Assembly (NCBI GenBank): GCA_949751835.1
Contig: CATKHK010000005.1
Span: 768,251 to 832,250 of the forward strand
Source of the DNA: Blepharisma japonicum
Taxonomy: Eukaryota; Ciliophora; Heterotrichea; Heterotrichida; Blepharismidae
Direction: 5' to 3'
Length of the DNA stretch: 64,000 nucleotides
Shown here: one piece after another, positions 44,706-57,396 of the stretch
How the letters are laid out: the number at the start of each line of letters is the position of its first letter
Position numbering within the stretch: position 1 is the stretch's first letter
The notes under the pieces: model-generated
Told to the model about the DNA's origin: nothing
Seen by the model: only the letters and a program-made list of their open reading frames with translations
Databases searched by the model: none
Made by a program: the position numbers and the translations under genes

Positions 44706-47700
44706 TTATTTACTCTGGATTATTTTTAGAATCTCATCCATTTTAGATTTCATCATGCCAATTTCTGCCTTCAGATCTCTAAATCCCCTTTTCATTTCTT
44801 GTGCATCTTCATTAACGATATTTATTGAATTTTTAAATTCACTTCTCATTTCCTTTACATCTTCATCTATTGAATTTGCTATATTTTCTCGGAAATAATC
44901 ACATCTCTGCATATACTGTGTTTTTTCACTAAAAATATCACCAAATTTAAATATAAAAATTAAAGTTTCCATTTCGATTATTATGATCAGCTTTTCTTTT
45001 GTGTCCAGTTCTTCTTCTTCTTCTTTTGATTTTTCAAAAGAGTCTCCTAGTACAGATACGAGCAAATTCAATAGCACAATTACATTAATTAAAACTGCAA
45101 AAGTAAAATATAAGTACTGCAAGAATGAATAATTGCTATTGTCAAAGCCTCCAGCTTCAATTTCATAGGTTTTTTTTCATGCTGACCGTATATCCTCTGC
45201 TTCATCTGTCGTTGCATAAATTACGGTAAAAGCAAAAATAGAATACAGAAGGATAACAAGAAAAGGAAATGCCTCTAAGAAAGCGCGAATGATCAAACGG
45301 ACATAAAATCGAGTCTTATCAAAAACGCGAAAATAGAGTAATCCTACCAAAAAATTTGCGGCAACTGTTAAAAAGCCCACAGTGCTGAAGCTTTTTTCAT
45401 CTGGTTCTAAATCGGCTAAAAGAAAAACCATGATAAATCGAAAAATGTCTAAATAATTTCAAAAGCTTTTGAAGTATCCTCTTAGATCTGCTCCACAACT
45501 GATAATTTCAAAAAAAATCAGAGGAATGTTAATATATGCGGATAAATTCAGATAATCTTTATTACGAGTCAAAAAATAAATAACCATTAAGCCAAGATTG
45601 CACCAAAATATAATGGAAAGAATAAAAATTAAATATCAGATCGATTTTCATTTCTGATTTATCAAAAACTTGATGAAGTCAGTGTTGTAAATTGTTAACT
45701 CTTCACAATCTCTGATTGCTTTAAGAAGCATTAAGCTCTCGAAAGATCCGAGTGAGAAATTTCAACCAAAGGGGCTTGTTCAGTACTGAACCAGCTTTGC
45801 ATAACTTTTATTTTCAAGGTCCACAGGTCGAACGAATCTTAATTTTGAGAGCGTCGCACTTTCAATGAAAATTGTATTTGGCAAAGGACTTCTTGGAACT
45901 GCAAATTCTATATTTATAACTCCCTGCTTTCTAAGCAAGCATGAAAGGAATGGAATAATATTTACCTTAAGTCTAAATAGCTTTGGTATATCATATCTAA
46001 TTGCATGGAAATATAAGATTCTTAGAACTTCATCTTCAATTTCAGATATAAAGCGAAGTAGTTCAATCAAACTTCGCTGGGCCTTAATACTAATTGCATA
46101 GGTTAATGGGCTCGAGCCATTTAAATCTCTGATAATTGTTGGATTATAATCAAGCGCTTGCTTTAAAGAAGCAGCATTGTCATCTCAGCAATAGCAATGC
46201 AAACAGTTTATTCGTAAAGGAAAAATCGTTATTTTAGAAAAACTCTCAATTGCATCATCATTTTTTGGATTGATAAATCGCTTAATTGAGAATGATGTCA
46301 TAGTTTCAAATAAATCATCACAGTGAACAGACAACGACCCCCATTGAGATTTTTTAGAAACCAAATTTTTTATATTGTAAACAGACACAATTCTGTCACA
46401 TGATCCCATCACAATCATGCAATCATCACAAGGATTTTCTAAAATTTTCAGAGGTCTACCATAGTCAACAAAAACAGCTATTTGAGTTCTCTCCTTTAAA
46501 TTCCACAAAACAAGACCTCCATCATCAAGACAAGCTACAATAAACTTATCACTATGAATCATTTCGAAACCATTCACAAAGTCACGATTTTCTAGATTAA
46601 CAAGCATATCATTTCCGTCAAAACGCCAGATTTTAATTATATTAGTATTCGAAGAGGCTGCTAAAATCTCTTCCTCTTGAGCAATCCTTATGCACCTTAT
46701 TGGAAAATTTTCCGAAGATAAACATCTAATTCTAAAAACCTCAGAAAGATTTCAAATTTTGATAGTCGAATCCTCAGATCCAGAAATGAGAAATCGGTTA
46801 TTATAAAGCAATTTCAAATAGCTGATTGGACCTTCATGGCCGTTCAACGTACGTATAGTTGTTCAAGTAGCTTTGCTTCAGAAATTTATCCTAAAGTTTT
46901 GGCATTCGCAAATTATTTCACTTTGAGTTTCTTCAATGCAGTAGATTCTGGTGTTAACCTCAAATATAGCAGCTTGATTCCAACTGCCTATATTTCAAAC
47001 TGCTACTTGGCCTTCTTCTGATGCTGATAGTAAAAAATTGCAATCTTTTGTTGCATAAATCAAGCACACTGAATTTTCATGGGCAGGCAAATCTACAGTT
47101 AATTCTCTGTTCAAGCAATTTCATACCATGAGATTATTACTAATTGAGTTTGATATTAAAAATGCGTCATCTCTGGTAATCTCTATGCATTCGCATTTCA
47201 AAGACGGGTCTTCTATGGTTCACATTTTTTTCATTTGATGAATATCCCAACATACTATTGAGTTTTCTTCACTTATGGCTAAAAATGCATATTTGCCGTC
47301 TCTTGTCATCTTCATTCTAATGGTATTATATTCATTGGGATCTGCTCTTTTTTGTGATGGAGAAAATAAGCTTCTTCGCTCAATATTCCAAATTCCAATG
47401 CTTTGAGAGCTGCTAGCAATCAAGTAGGGGGGATCAATAGATTCGTATAAGCCTGTGATTGGCCCATTTCCTAAAGACAGAGACTCTACTTGCCTTTGCT
47501 GGTTTATGTTATAAATTTTTATTGAGCTATCATCACCGCCAGCAATTAAAAATCTTGAGTCTATTGATATTTTCAAATATAGTATAAAGGGTTCTGATTC
47601 AATTTTGAAAATTTCAGAAAAGTCATGAAAAGACCATATTTTGATTCATTGATTTGCAGAAGCAAAATATTGACCATTAGCACTGACTTCAATCATCAAT

Positions 47701-48530
47701 ACTTCTCCTAACTCAGTCTCAATAGTCTGTTCTAATTTATTTTCACTTGTGCTTCAAATCCTTATTTTTCCGTCGCTATAACCTGACAAAATTCAATTTT
47801 CGTTAATTGTTAGCTGAAGGCAATTGATCTTACAAGCATAGCCTTCTAAAGTTTTAATTTGTTTCCTATTGCTTATGTCTCACACCCAGATGGAGTTATC
47901 CACTTCTGCTACTGAGTAAAGAATATTTTGGGAGGTAACTTTAAGGCAGATCATCGCTTTATTATGCCCCTCTCGGAATTCAAGTTGTTCGCTCTTTTCT
48001 AAGCTTCATATAGCAAGACTACTTTTTGTAGCCGTTATCAATAGTTTGTTATCATATGTAATGCAAAAATCATTGAGCTCAGTCATTTTTAGTACTTTGT
48101 TCACCCCATTTATTTTAGTACTTGAAATAACTATACTTTCTGAGGAACTAGAGCAGATAAAACTGCCATCACTTGATATGCAATTCATTTTGATACTACT
48201 GCCATGGCATGGTATGGGTCTGGTTCACTTTTTTCTTATGAGGTCATAACTCTTGATAGTCTCATCACCCTCGCCACAATATAAATTGCTTTTATGGGCA
48301 AGAATTGCTGGCGAATTTGCCTCGAGGAAAATTGGATCTCCATAACTTGGGAGAGATTTCAAAATTTCACCAATAGAAGGCAATTGGGGATTAGGATCAG
48401 GCTTAGATTCCTCATAAAGCCATTCAGGATCAAACTCCGCTTTCTCGCAGAGCCAAGAAGGCTTGGGCTCGAACTCCTCTCAATAAGAATCAAAATTGGT
48501 AGCTTCAGGTCCTATTTTAGATCTTTCCAT
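44706..48530 (-). CDS. WD40-propeller/TRP-like channel fusion, copy 1
   Basis: 1274 residues in one frame, ATG 48528-48530, TAA 44706-44708, with well over ten TGA codons read as Trp, most at the WD40 Trp (for example STIKIWNLSE, NLMVWNCL). Residues ~60-690 hold about 14-15 WD-type blades, enough for two seven-bladed propellers. A linker (about 720-900) contains an ankyrin-like unit (IIRDLNGSSPLTYAI). Then six TM spans: S5 FPFLVILLYSIFAFTVIY, a pore segment near YSFLQYLYFTF, and S6 AVLINVIVLLNLLVSVLGDSF, which has the TRP/polycystin S6 pattern (N-x-L-I/V). The C-terminus is a coiled coil. Same plan, in the same orientation, as the next gene; the pair is a tandem duplication. Confidence 0.88.
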
Positions 48531-50550
48531 TTATTAAGTAGGTAATGTGGTTGAGTAGTTAAAGAAAAGATGCGGGAATTAAAAAACATGTAGAAAAATA
48601 TTAAAATATGTAGGAATTTATTAAAAAATCGGATAATTTTATAAATAACACTATATCTTTTTTATATAACTACAATATCATAATCATGAATTTTAAAAGA
48701 TCAGCTCAATTAACTATTCAATATAAAAATAACACACAATTTTTCATTTTATAATTGCAAATAACAACTTTAAAAGACAGCAGAATTATTAGTAATTATC
48801 GAAAATGTGAGTGTGCCAGTGTCTTATATTTCTTTTATAATCTTATTTGTATTGTCAAAAGTTGTATATTTATTTTTGCATCATTTTTTAAGTAACTCAA
48901 AGTTTCAGTTATTATACAAGCTCTGAACCTTTTCTTTACTCACTCTTTATCAGTTGCACCTTTCTCAAATATCACTTTCTCTTAAATCTCTCGACTCCTT
49001 TCAGATTTTCACCTAACACATCTTATAACATTTTTTTAATAAATAGCCACAAGTTCTAAGTATTTATATTTAACAATAACCTGATTTTTCCTCCAAAAAT
49101 CTTAAGTTCTTTAACAATTACTTCATCAATCCAATTTTCTGAGGCTAAATATTTTTTAATTATTTTAATTTATTGAATATATAGTGTCGTCTAAACTCGG
49201 CCAGCTTAGTTTTATGATATTTAATATTAGCAATTGCAGTGCATATTAATATGTAATATCATTTATATTAATATTAGCATGCTCTAGACCTGCAAAGGTC
49301 TATTTGTGTTTGATCAACTACTGGCAATGTGGCAGACATAGCAATAGTTGAGTTTGCACTGAAAACTCATATTTTGCATCTAAAATCTTAAATATTTTGT
49401 ATATTTATTTTGCCTTAGACCGAAAATTTTAAACACTCAAAGATATTCTTAGATCGATTTTGGCTAGGCTAAAATTTATCTGCATTATTTTTAATAATCT
49501 GATATATGCTGCTTTGAATACGTATTTTTTAAAATAATTGCAAAGGACACAGGAACTTTAACTTTCCTAATATTATCAGTCAAAAAGGATATTTAATTTT
49601 AATTTAATAATTAGACAATCCTTTTCATTATTAAATTAGCTCAATATTTCGCAACTTTATTCAGATTCACTAACTATTATTTTAAGTTTAATTGCAAAAT
49701 GAGTTAAACTATTTTAAAGTATTCATATTTATTCATTTAATGATATTTGGAACATTAAATTCAAACAATATATAGCACAAATTGTTGGATTAGGAACTCT
49801 ATCATATTAAGAATAGCTTGAATGCTTAATAAATCTTATACAGAATTATGAGATATGCTCTTCTCTTGTTCAAGGATTTGTTAAGTTTATAAATTAGTGT
49901 TTCTTTATTTCATTCGAATATTTGAAAATAATCAAATAAAAAACATAATTTTTTACAATTTGAAACTAACTATCATTTGTATAACAGATATAATTGATAT
50001 AGCAATTTATTACAGTTTATGCAATTTTCAACTATTTGCAAAATGTGTCTTTATATCTAATACTATATTCTTATTAAAAAGACTCAAGAGAAATATTTTT
50101 GCAGATAATGACCCCCTTGAGATTTTTTCTGACTTTTTTAGAAAAACAAAAATTTGTGTTATTTTCCAAGTTTTAAGGAATTTTAATAGGACAAAGAATG
50201 CCTTGTGGCATTCATGTCAACCAGTTTTAAATCTTCGAATAAATAATTTTTAGGTTCCTAGAACTAAATCTTAATAATCTTGAAATTTTCTAAAATTTGT
50301 GTAATCCTTACACTTATATAAGGTGAAAGAAGAAATTAGGAAATTACTGAAGAAATGCGAATTTTTATATATAACTAAAAAATCATAACCCGGTTTAAAT
50401 AAATAAATAAATAACGTTAAATAAATAAATTCTTTATTTTCAATAAAAATTAAGGAGCAATTAGATTTACTTTTTATTTTCTGACTATAGCGGGAATTAT
50501 GAATAAAATTAACTACGGACTACAGTAATTCTCGAAATTATGCTAATTTA
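48531..50550. other. 2-kb intergenic gap between tandem WD40-channel genes
   Basis: AT-rich, no convincing gene on either strand. Around 50030-50260 a minus-strand frame (stop-free for about 75 codons with TGA as Trp) shows weak likeness to the C-terminal WD part of the flanking genes (KITQIFVFLKKSEKISRGSL), and the plus-strand bases GACCCCC-TTGAGATTTTTT near 50108 match the same spot in copy 1. This may be a decayed third copy. An AAAT-type simple repeat lies at 50396-50430. Confidence 0.35.
50396..50430. repeat. AAAT microsatellite
   Basis: Short interrupted run of AAAT units (broken once by AACGTT). Confidence 0.8.
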
Positions 50551-53500
50551 TTAGTGCTTTTGTTTTATTTCTTTAAGCATCTCATCTATTTTTTCTTCAA
50601 AAACTTTATCTTTTTTTTCGATTCTATTTTCTAAATTTTTTATTTCTTCTTGAAACCATTCCACATCACGGATTTTCAGTTTTCTATGCAAATTCTGAAT
50701 CTCTTCTTTCAGCCATTCTTTATTAATTGCATTTTTTCTTAATTCAAATACTTCCTGTCTTAGACACCTAATTTCTTCCTTCATTTCTTTCACATTTTCA
50801 TCTAACACATCCTTTCTTACATTCTCTTGAAAATAGTCACATCTTTGCAAGTAATGCCTTTTCCCTTGATTAAGATTTCTCCTCCAAAACAGCACCGTCT
50901 CTATCTCAATAATAACTCTTAGCATTTCTTCCAAATCGATTTCTTGGGTAATTTCTTTAAGTCTAGAAAAAGAATCCCCTAGCACTGAGACTAATAAATT
51001 CAATAGAACAATCACATTGATTAAACTTGCAACTGTGAAATAAAGATATTGTAAGAATGAGAAACCATCATTATCAAACTGACCGATTTCAAGCTCATAG
51101 GTATTTTTCCATACTGATATGATGTTCATAGATTTATCAGTTGATGCATAAATGACCGAAAATGAAAGAATTGAGTATAAAAGAATAACCAAAAACGACA
51201 TCGCATCATAAACTGCATGCAAAATTAATCGAACATAAAAACGAGTCATATCAAAAGCGCGGAAATAAGAGGATCCTCGAGCAAAATTAATAGCGATTGT
51301 AAAGTATGTTAGGGGATAAGGGCAATTGTCATTAATGGTGATGATGCTTCATATAAGGCACATTGCCAAACGGACAGTGTCTATATAAAATCATGGATCA
51401 GAAATGCAGCCTCTAAAGTCTGCATAAATTTGGACAACTTCGTAGAGTCCAAGTGAAATATTTACAATTATAAATGCAAAAAAAATTGTATTGTCTTGAG
51501 TGAATACAGCAAAAATCATCAGAGCAATATTTGCCCAAAAGACTAAAGATTGAGCGAGAATAATGCTTTTAAGTGAATCTCATTTCAATCTTATCAAAGT
51601 CCTAATAAAATCTGTTCTGTAGATTTCAAATTCCTCTCTATTATTAATTGCTTTGAGCATTTTTAAGCTTTCAGATGATCCCATTGAAAAATTTCATCCA
51701 AAATAGCTGGCTCAGAACTGCACTAGTGTTTCTTCTTTATTTATAATGCTATCAGATTCATATACAAACTCATTTCTCCTCAATATTACTGTGGGCGAAA
51801 AAAATGTATTTGGCAGATCTTTTTTTGGCACTGCAAAACCAATTAATTCATCTTTTTCGCTTTTAAAAATGCAAGCCAAAAGCAAAACCAGATTTTTTAA
51901 TTTTATCTCAAAAAGATAAGGAATATCGTCTCTTATTGCGTGAATTGATATAAGTAGCAATTTTTCATCAGCTATTTTTGATAAATAAAGAAGTATTTCA
52001 TCAATGCATCTTCTTGATTTTTTAGTGATGGCATATGTAAGAGGGCTCGAGCCATTTAAATCCCTTATTATAGACGGCCCATAAGTTAATGCTTTACTTA
52101 AACAAGAAATATTGTCAAAATAGCAATAATAATGCAAACAATTTATTCTGAGTGGATAAATCGTAATATCAGAAAAGCTTTTAATGCTTTCATCATCTTC
52201 TGATTTTATAACATTTTTAATTGATACTTTTGTCATAGTTTTGTATAATTTATCAGAATAAGTGGATATTTCTTTCAATTGAGTAGGATGGCTGATCAAC
52301 TTTTGGAGATCATAAATCTCAACAATTTCTCGAGAGCCTGTAATAATTGTCCAATCTTCATAAGGTGATTTTATTAGCTTAATAGGCCTTTTATGATCTG
52401 TTATTGTGGCTATTTTATTTCAATCCATAAAGCTTCATAGAATAATTTTCCCATCATTTAGACCTGCTATAATAAATTTATCATTATCAATTAGTTCTAT
52501 ACAGTTTGCTGCATCAGAATTGTCCAAACCCATGATTTCTTTTCTTTCATCAATATCCCATATCTTGATTGTTTTATCGAATGAGCTTGAAACTACATAT
52601 TTTTCATTTTTAGACAATTTTAGGCACTTTATAATATCAGTATGGCCACTTAATACAGCGATTTGGGTTTTTATTGAAATATTTCAAATTCTAATAGTTT
52701 TATCGTCAGATCCTGATATAAGAAATTTCATATTAGAAAATAATTTTAAGCAGGATATCGATTTTGAGTGGCCATATAGGATTCCATATAAGTCTCATTG
52801 GTTTTTATTTCACAAACAAATTTGGCAATCAGCTCCTCCTGAAATAATAAATTCTTTTGTTTCTTCTATGCATAGCACATCAGACTCATGGCCTTCTAGG
52901 AACGCAATTTCATTTCAGTCTCCTATCCTCCAAACCTTAATGTACTTATCTTTTGAGCCAGACAGTAAATATCTATTATCTGATGTTACAAATAATACAA
53001 AAACTGAAGCCAAATTTTCTGATAAATCTATAATTCATTTTCTATTTTCAATGTTTCATACTTTAATTTCCCCGTAGCTCCCTGATATCAAATATTTCCC
53101 ATCTTTAGTTATTTCTAAGCATTTGATTTTACTACGATGGCCTTGGAGCAAGCCAATTTTGCATTTTTCGATAGCATCCCAACAGATAATTGAAGTATCT
53201 CATATACTTGTAAAAAAGGTGTTGCCATTAGCTGCAATATTAATATATTCTAATTCTTTTAAAAACCTACTCTCTGAATCTCCTTTTGAAGCTAAACTAA
53301 AATCATTTTTTTCCAGACTTCAAATTCCTATGCTTTCTACTGTATTTGCAATAAGCCAATTTCTCTCATCAGTTTCGCATAGGGTAAGAATGGACTGGTC
53401 TTTCAGTTTCAAGCTTTCCACCTCAGATGTTAATTTTATATTGTATATTTTTATTGACCCACTGAATAATCCAGCTATTAAAAATCGCGAATCTCTTGAA

Positions 53501-54414
53501 AATTTTATATCCTCAGCATAGTCATGCAAATCCAGCTTAAATGAAGCGATTTCTCTCTTTTTCAACAGACCTCATATTTTAATCTGCTCTTTTGCAAACG
53601 CAAAATATTTCCCATTTTTGCTGATTTTTATAGTTGGGATATTTTTCATTCCTGCGTGAACAATAGCCTCAACGCGAATTTCAGCTACATCCCAGAACCT
53701 TATGGTTCCATCATTAGAGCACGATAAAACTAAGTTTTCTTGGCAAGTCAGCTTTAAGCAATTCACATTTTCAGTGTGACCCTCCAAAATGGCAATTAAA
53801 AATTTTGTGTCTAAGCTTCACACTCTGATGGCTTTATCTTCTCCTGCTGAAAATAAAAAATTATTTTTTGTGATTTGGATACAAAGGATTACTTCACTGT
53901 GGCCTTCTAATTTTTTTAACTTTTGGCCATCCTCTAAATTTCATATAATGAGTCCTGAATCTGTAGACGCAGTAACTAGCAATCTATTATCGCTTGTGAT
54001 TCCTAGGTCATTTACCATATGTATACCTTCTAATGCTGCGATATGCTGCATTAGTTTTGGGTTTCATATACGCACGTTCCCATCTCTTGAATGCGAGCAC
54101 ATGTAACTTCCATCTTTTGAAAGTTTAAGTAGCAAAATTTGGTCACTATGGCCTTGAAGACTTCCTATTCATGATTTCTCTTCTAAATTATAAATTTTTA
54201 TTGAGCCATCAATGATTCCACAGTATAAGAAATTTCGACGGACTATTATGGAGTGAGAAGCTTCCTTCAAAATAGTAGGCTTACCATATTCAGGCAAAGA
54301 TTTTAAGACACTTTCTATAGAAAGTAATGAAGGGAATGACTGAACAGTTTCTTCTGAAAACTCACTAAAGGTGTCTAGTGGTATTGTTTTTGAGGTTATC
54401 ATATTAGACTTCAT
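50551..54414 (-). CDS. WD40-propeller/TRP-like channel fusion, copy 2
   Basis: 1287 residues in one frame, ATG 54412-54414 (a second Met is five residues on), TAA 50551-50553; numerous TGA codons are Trp. About 15 WD blades cover residues 60-700, with textbook units such as LEGHTENVNCLKLT...IRFWDV and LSGHTDIIKCLKLS...IKIWDI. The linker (706-905) has the ankyrin-like IIRDLNGSSPLTYAI, almost identical to copy 1. The channel follows: four spans, S5 FLVILLYSILSFSVIY (1074-1089), pore DGFSFLQYLYF (1116-1126), S6 ASLINVIVLLNLLVSVLGDSF (1129-1149), then a long coiled coil (to 1287), which could tetramerise the channel. The acidic pore GFDN/QFDNDG suggests cation selectivity. Sensing role unknown; WD propellers could bind a cytoplasmic regulator. 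Confidence 0.92.
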
Positions 54415-54844
54415 TTATATTTTTATCAAAAGCGATTAAATGGTTACACTAAAATTCTAAAAATTAAAAATCATTTGAAAAGTATTAATGCCATCATAAA
54501 TTTATGAAGGTAAACAGTGTTTTGAGCCAGGTTCTATATTTGAGTAAGTGGCTATTTGCTCTTCTCCTAAGGCATTTTCCTAAGCGTTACAAATCAGAAG
54601 GCATATGAAGAAATAAGACCCCTAACCTTAATTCTATTTTTTAAGGTTTACGACTGAACATAAAAGACAATTCTTTAATATCTTACGAGAGAAAAGCATA
54701 AAGAAAAATTTTTAGCTTCTCTCGGCTCACGCCTGACTAACTTGGAGAATGACTTTCTCCTCAATTTAAAAGTAAGCAAAAATATCTTGCTCTTTCTTAA
54801 AGTGGGTTAATTTTTGGTTTCTTAGAAAATAAGAATTTTGAGAT
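54415..54844. other. Intergenic upstream of WD40-channel copy 2
   Basis: 430 nt, AT-rich, holds the promoter of the minus-strand channel gene. No ORF of interest. Confidence 0.5.
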
Positions 54845-55613
54845 TTTAAATAGGCTGAATGACCAAGGATTAGAAAATGATTTTAGAAGAGCTTGCTTGT
54901 TATATAAGAGCAATCCAAATGATTATAACTTAGACCTTATGCAAGACTTATTAAAAGTTATTATCAAAGAGTATCACTTTATATTAAAAAGATATCTATA
55001 ATAGAAAAACTAATATATATAATATATAACGCTGAAAGTGAAACCAGTTAGACAAGAGGATTTATACTCCGGAGCTGTTCGACTGAGCATCTATGCCACT
55101 CAGCTTCAAAACGGCAAATTTTCTGTTTTAGCAAAGGTAATTATCCATCAGCTATCTATTTTAGCCAAAAGCGTCTATTGTTAGTGGGATAAGCAAAGAT
55201 ATTCCTTTGTCCCTTTCTGGCATATTTTACTTGGATAAAATTGTTGATTAAAGCTAACTCCATTGCCACAAACTGATTTCTTTTGCAATAGTATCGAATA
55301 TTTTGTTTTCTGGGTGTAAAACTAGAAATTTATTGTTATACAAAATTGACATTGACTCTTTCCACCCTCCTTATGAATTCGCAGCAGATAAAAAAAATTC
55401 TGATAAACTCAGAAGAGAGATTGTTTTTGATTGAATGTGGCAATGGGTCAGTCTATGAAAATTAAATTGAAAGCAAAAATGTTTTGCATAAGTTTCCGAT
55501 TCAAAAATCCATGGCGATCCTTGGCGAATATTTTTTCATATAACAAAGAGCGGTTTGCATTTGATGCCATTATAGAATTTATAACGAATGCTTCAAATTT
55601 AACTTAGGTAAAA
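54845..55613 (+). pseudogene. Decayed TPR/beta-propeller gene fragments
   Basis: Several short plus-strand frames, each protein-like, are broken by stops and frameshifts. 54845-55003 reads ...LNDQGLENDFRRACLLYKSN PNDYNLDLMQDLL..., with a TPR-like LYKSNPNDYNLD helix pair. 55297-55400 reads NILFSGCKTRNLLLYKIDID, a kelch/propeller strand pair; after a frame change it continues ...KILINSEERLFLIECGNGSV, then TAA, HKFPIQKSMAILGEYFFI, TAA, and CFKFNLGKKN. The strand pattern is that of kelch-type propellers. Multiple stops with no rescuing intron indicate a pseudogene. Confidence 0.6.
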
Positions 55614-55619
55614 AAAATA

Positions 55620-56945
55620 ATGACTGAAGATTTTAAATTATCTAAAGCTTTAATATATCAATCCACAAATTTCTCGAAATGGCTATTAAAAATGAACTCA
55701 GACTCATGCGATATCGAAAACTGCCAGAATGATGCCAACTTCATGTGCAACTGTGCTAATCCCGAAACATTTTTATGCTCAGCCCACATAAGCAAGCATC
55801 TTCAAGATTCTCCAGGTCCTCATCACGCCATCAAAATAAACTCTGAAAAAAAAATCCAAACAAAGAGTGAAACAATCGACTACTTAGCAAAGCAAACAGA
55901 AAAGCTCAAAAAACTCAAAAGAAGCTTGTGCAAAGAAATCGCATCAAAAATCGAAATGATTGAAGCCAGCCTTCTCAGCTGCACCAAGAAAATTGACAGA
56001 AAAATCTCAAGCATCAACCTAAAAATAAAAAACTTGATTTCTTCGGATGAGAAATCAGAAAATGACCCTAACCTTAACACTTTTATGAAGCTTTGGAAGC
56101 GTAGGGGGTCATTAAATATCGATGACTTAGAAAAGCGAGGATCTGTCGATATTGTCATACCTGAGAAAAAAGGATCAGTTGATGTAAATTGCTTGAGAAG
56201 AGGATCATTTGACTGTGTAGTCAGCGAAACTGTGAGTGTGATAAATAACCATAGCTTGCAAAATTTGATGAGAGAAATAAACTTATTTATGAGGAGTGCT
56301 GAGAGAATAAAAATTCATGAGTGAAATGAGTCTCCTGCAAGCACCCGGACGTTTGACGATAGCATTACACCAACGATTAAGGAGCTTCCAGAAACAAATA
56401 AGAAAAAATATAAAAAAAATTTTAAAAACTTAGAAAAACAAACTGAAATTGTAGAGGAAGAAAGAAGTTGCAGAGACTCTGTAGAAAATTTAGAGCAAAT
56501 AGAAGAAAAATTGACTAAGAGTTCAAGCTTTTCCAAGGCTAGCGATAAAATAAATGAGAATGAAAATGAAAAACAAGCAATGCCCCCAATCCAAGCTAAT
56601 CCAAGTCTTAAAGAAAATTACACTAAGCGAGATGATAATGACAGCTTTAAAAGCAAGCCTTTGCAAAGTTACTGTTTTAAAAATGTACCAAGAATAAATT
56701 CAAGAGAATCTTTAAGTCCAAAATCAAGCGAAATGAGAATTGAGGTCAGAGCAAGCTTAGAGTGCTGCTGCTGTGGAGAGTTTTTTGACTCTTCTGAAGT
56801 CGTCGAAAATTTCTGCGGTTGTCTTACATGCTCTAAATGCAATATTTTGGAGATGAAAAAGTGCTATCATATGAGAGGATATTTTGTTAATGAAGTCTGC
56901 AAAATTTGCCAGAGACAAAGACAAGTGACTGGGCATCGTTGGTAA
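55620..56945 (+). CDS. B-box/coiled-coil protein with all-Cys RING-like end
   Basis: 441 residues from ATG 55620 (or 417 from Met 55692, which directly precedes the B-box); TAA 56943-56945; TGA at 56322 and 56328 are Trp. B-box-type zinc finger (CDIENCQNDANFMCNCAN...CSAHISKH...HH) at ~29-69, a coiled coil (KQTEKLKKLKRSLCKEIASK) to ~150, then four copies of an ~11-residue unit carrying R-R/K-G-S (KRRGSLNI, EKRGSVDI, EKKGSVDV, LRRGSFDC). The C-terminus (382-430) is C-x2-C-x13-C-x-C-x2-C-x2-C-x19-C-x2-C, a RING-like zinc site with Cys in the His place. The reversed order (B-box first, RING last) is unlike TRIM proteins. R-R-x-S sites suit PKA/PKG. Confidence 0.85.
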
Positions 56946-57396
56946 CAGATGGGATTCTAAAAACAATATAAATAGCTTTATAATTTATAAGTAAAAGCCT
57001 TAAAGGCTAGTTTTATTTAATCTTTTATAAATTTATTTGCTATTCATATTATTTAAATATCCCAATTTAGAATGAAAAAAGAATGTTTTTAAGACTTTTG
57101 ATTTAGAAATACGTAAATAAATGCATAATATTAATTAAATGATTACAAAGATCTCAGCTACATTAAAATTAGAAAAAATATAAGCTTGATGTATCATTAA
57201 AAAGCAAAAATCATTGATGCAAACATTAAAAATTAAAACCTTCAATATAATTTTTGACGTAAAAATAGTTTAAATTGATCCAACGCTCATATTTTATCAT
57301 CAAGCACGCCAAAGTATTTGTTTTAATGCTCATCCTATTTCATTCTGATAAATTTTATGAATTTCTTTTATTGCTCTCATTTTATCAATAAAGGAA
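56946..57396. other. Intergenic, AT-rich
   Basis: 451 nt between the B-box gene and the permease gene, same strand. No coding signal, RNA gene or repeat seen. Confidence 0.6.

Noticed and set aside
49897-50253. 118-codon plus-strand ORF in the 2-kb gap.
   Set aside because: Ile/Asn/Phe-rich composition expected of AT-rich DNA, no motif, no neighbouring exon; the opposite strand has slightly better protein likeness.
52406-53521. Long plus-strand ORFs antisense to WD40-channel copy 2.
   Set aside because: Shadows of the WD40 coding strand; they carry no family pattern and include Ser/Phe-rich runs typical of reverse complements.
55137-55151. Candidate 15-nt intron GTAATTATCCATCAG in the decayed region.
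   Set aside because: Position 10 is C, unlike all eleven supported introns, and its removal does not restore a long frame.
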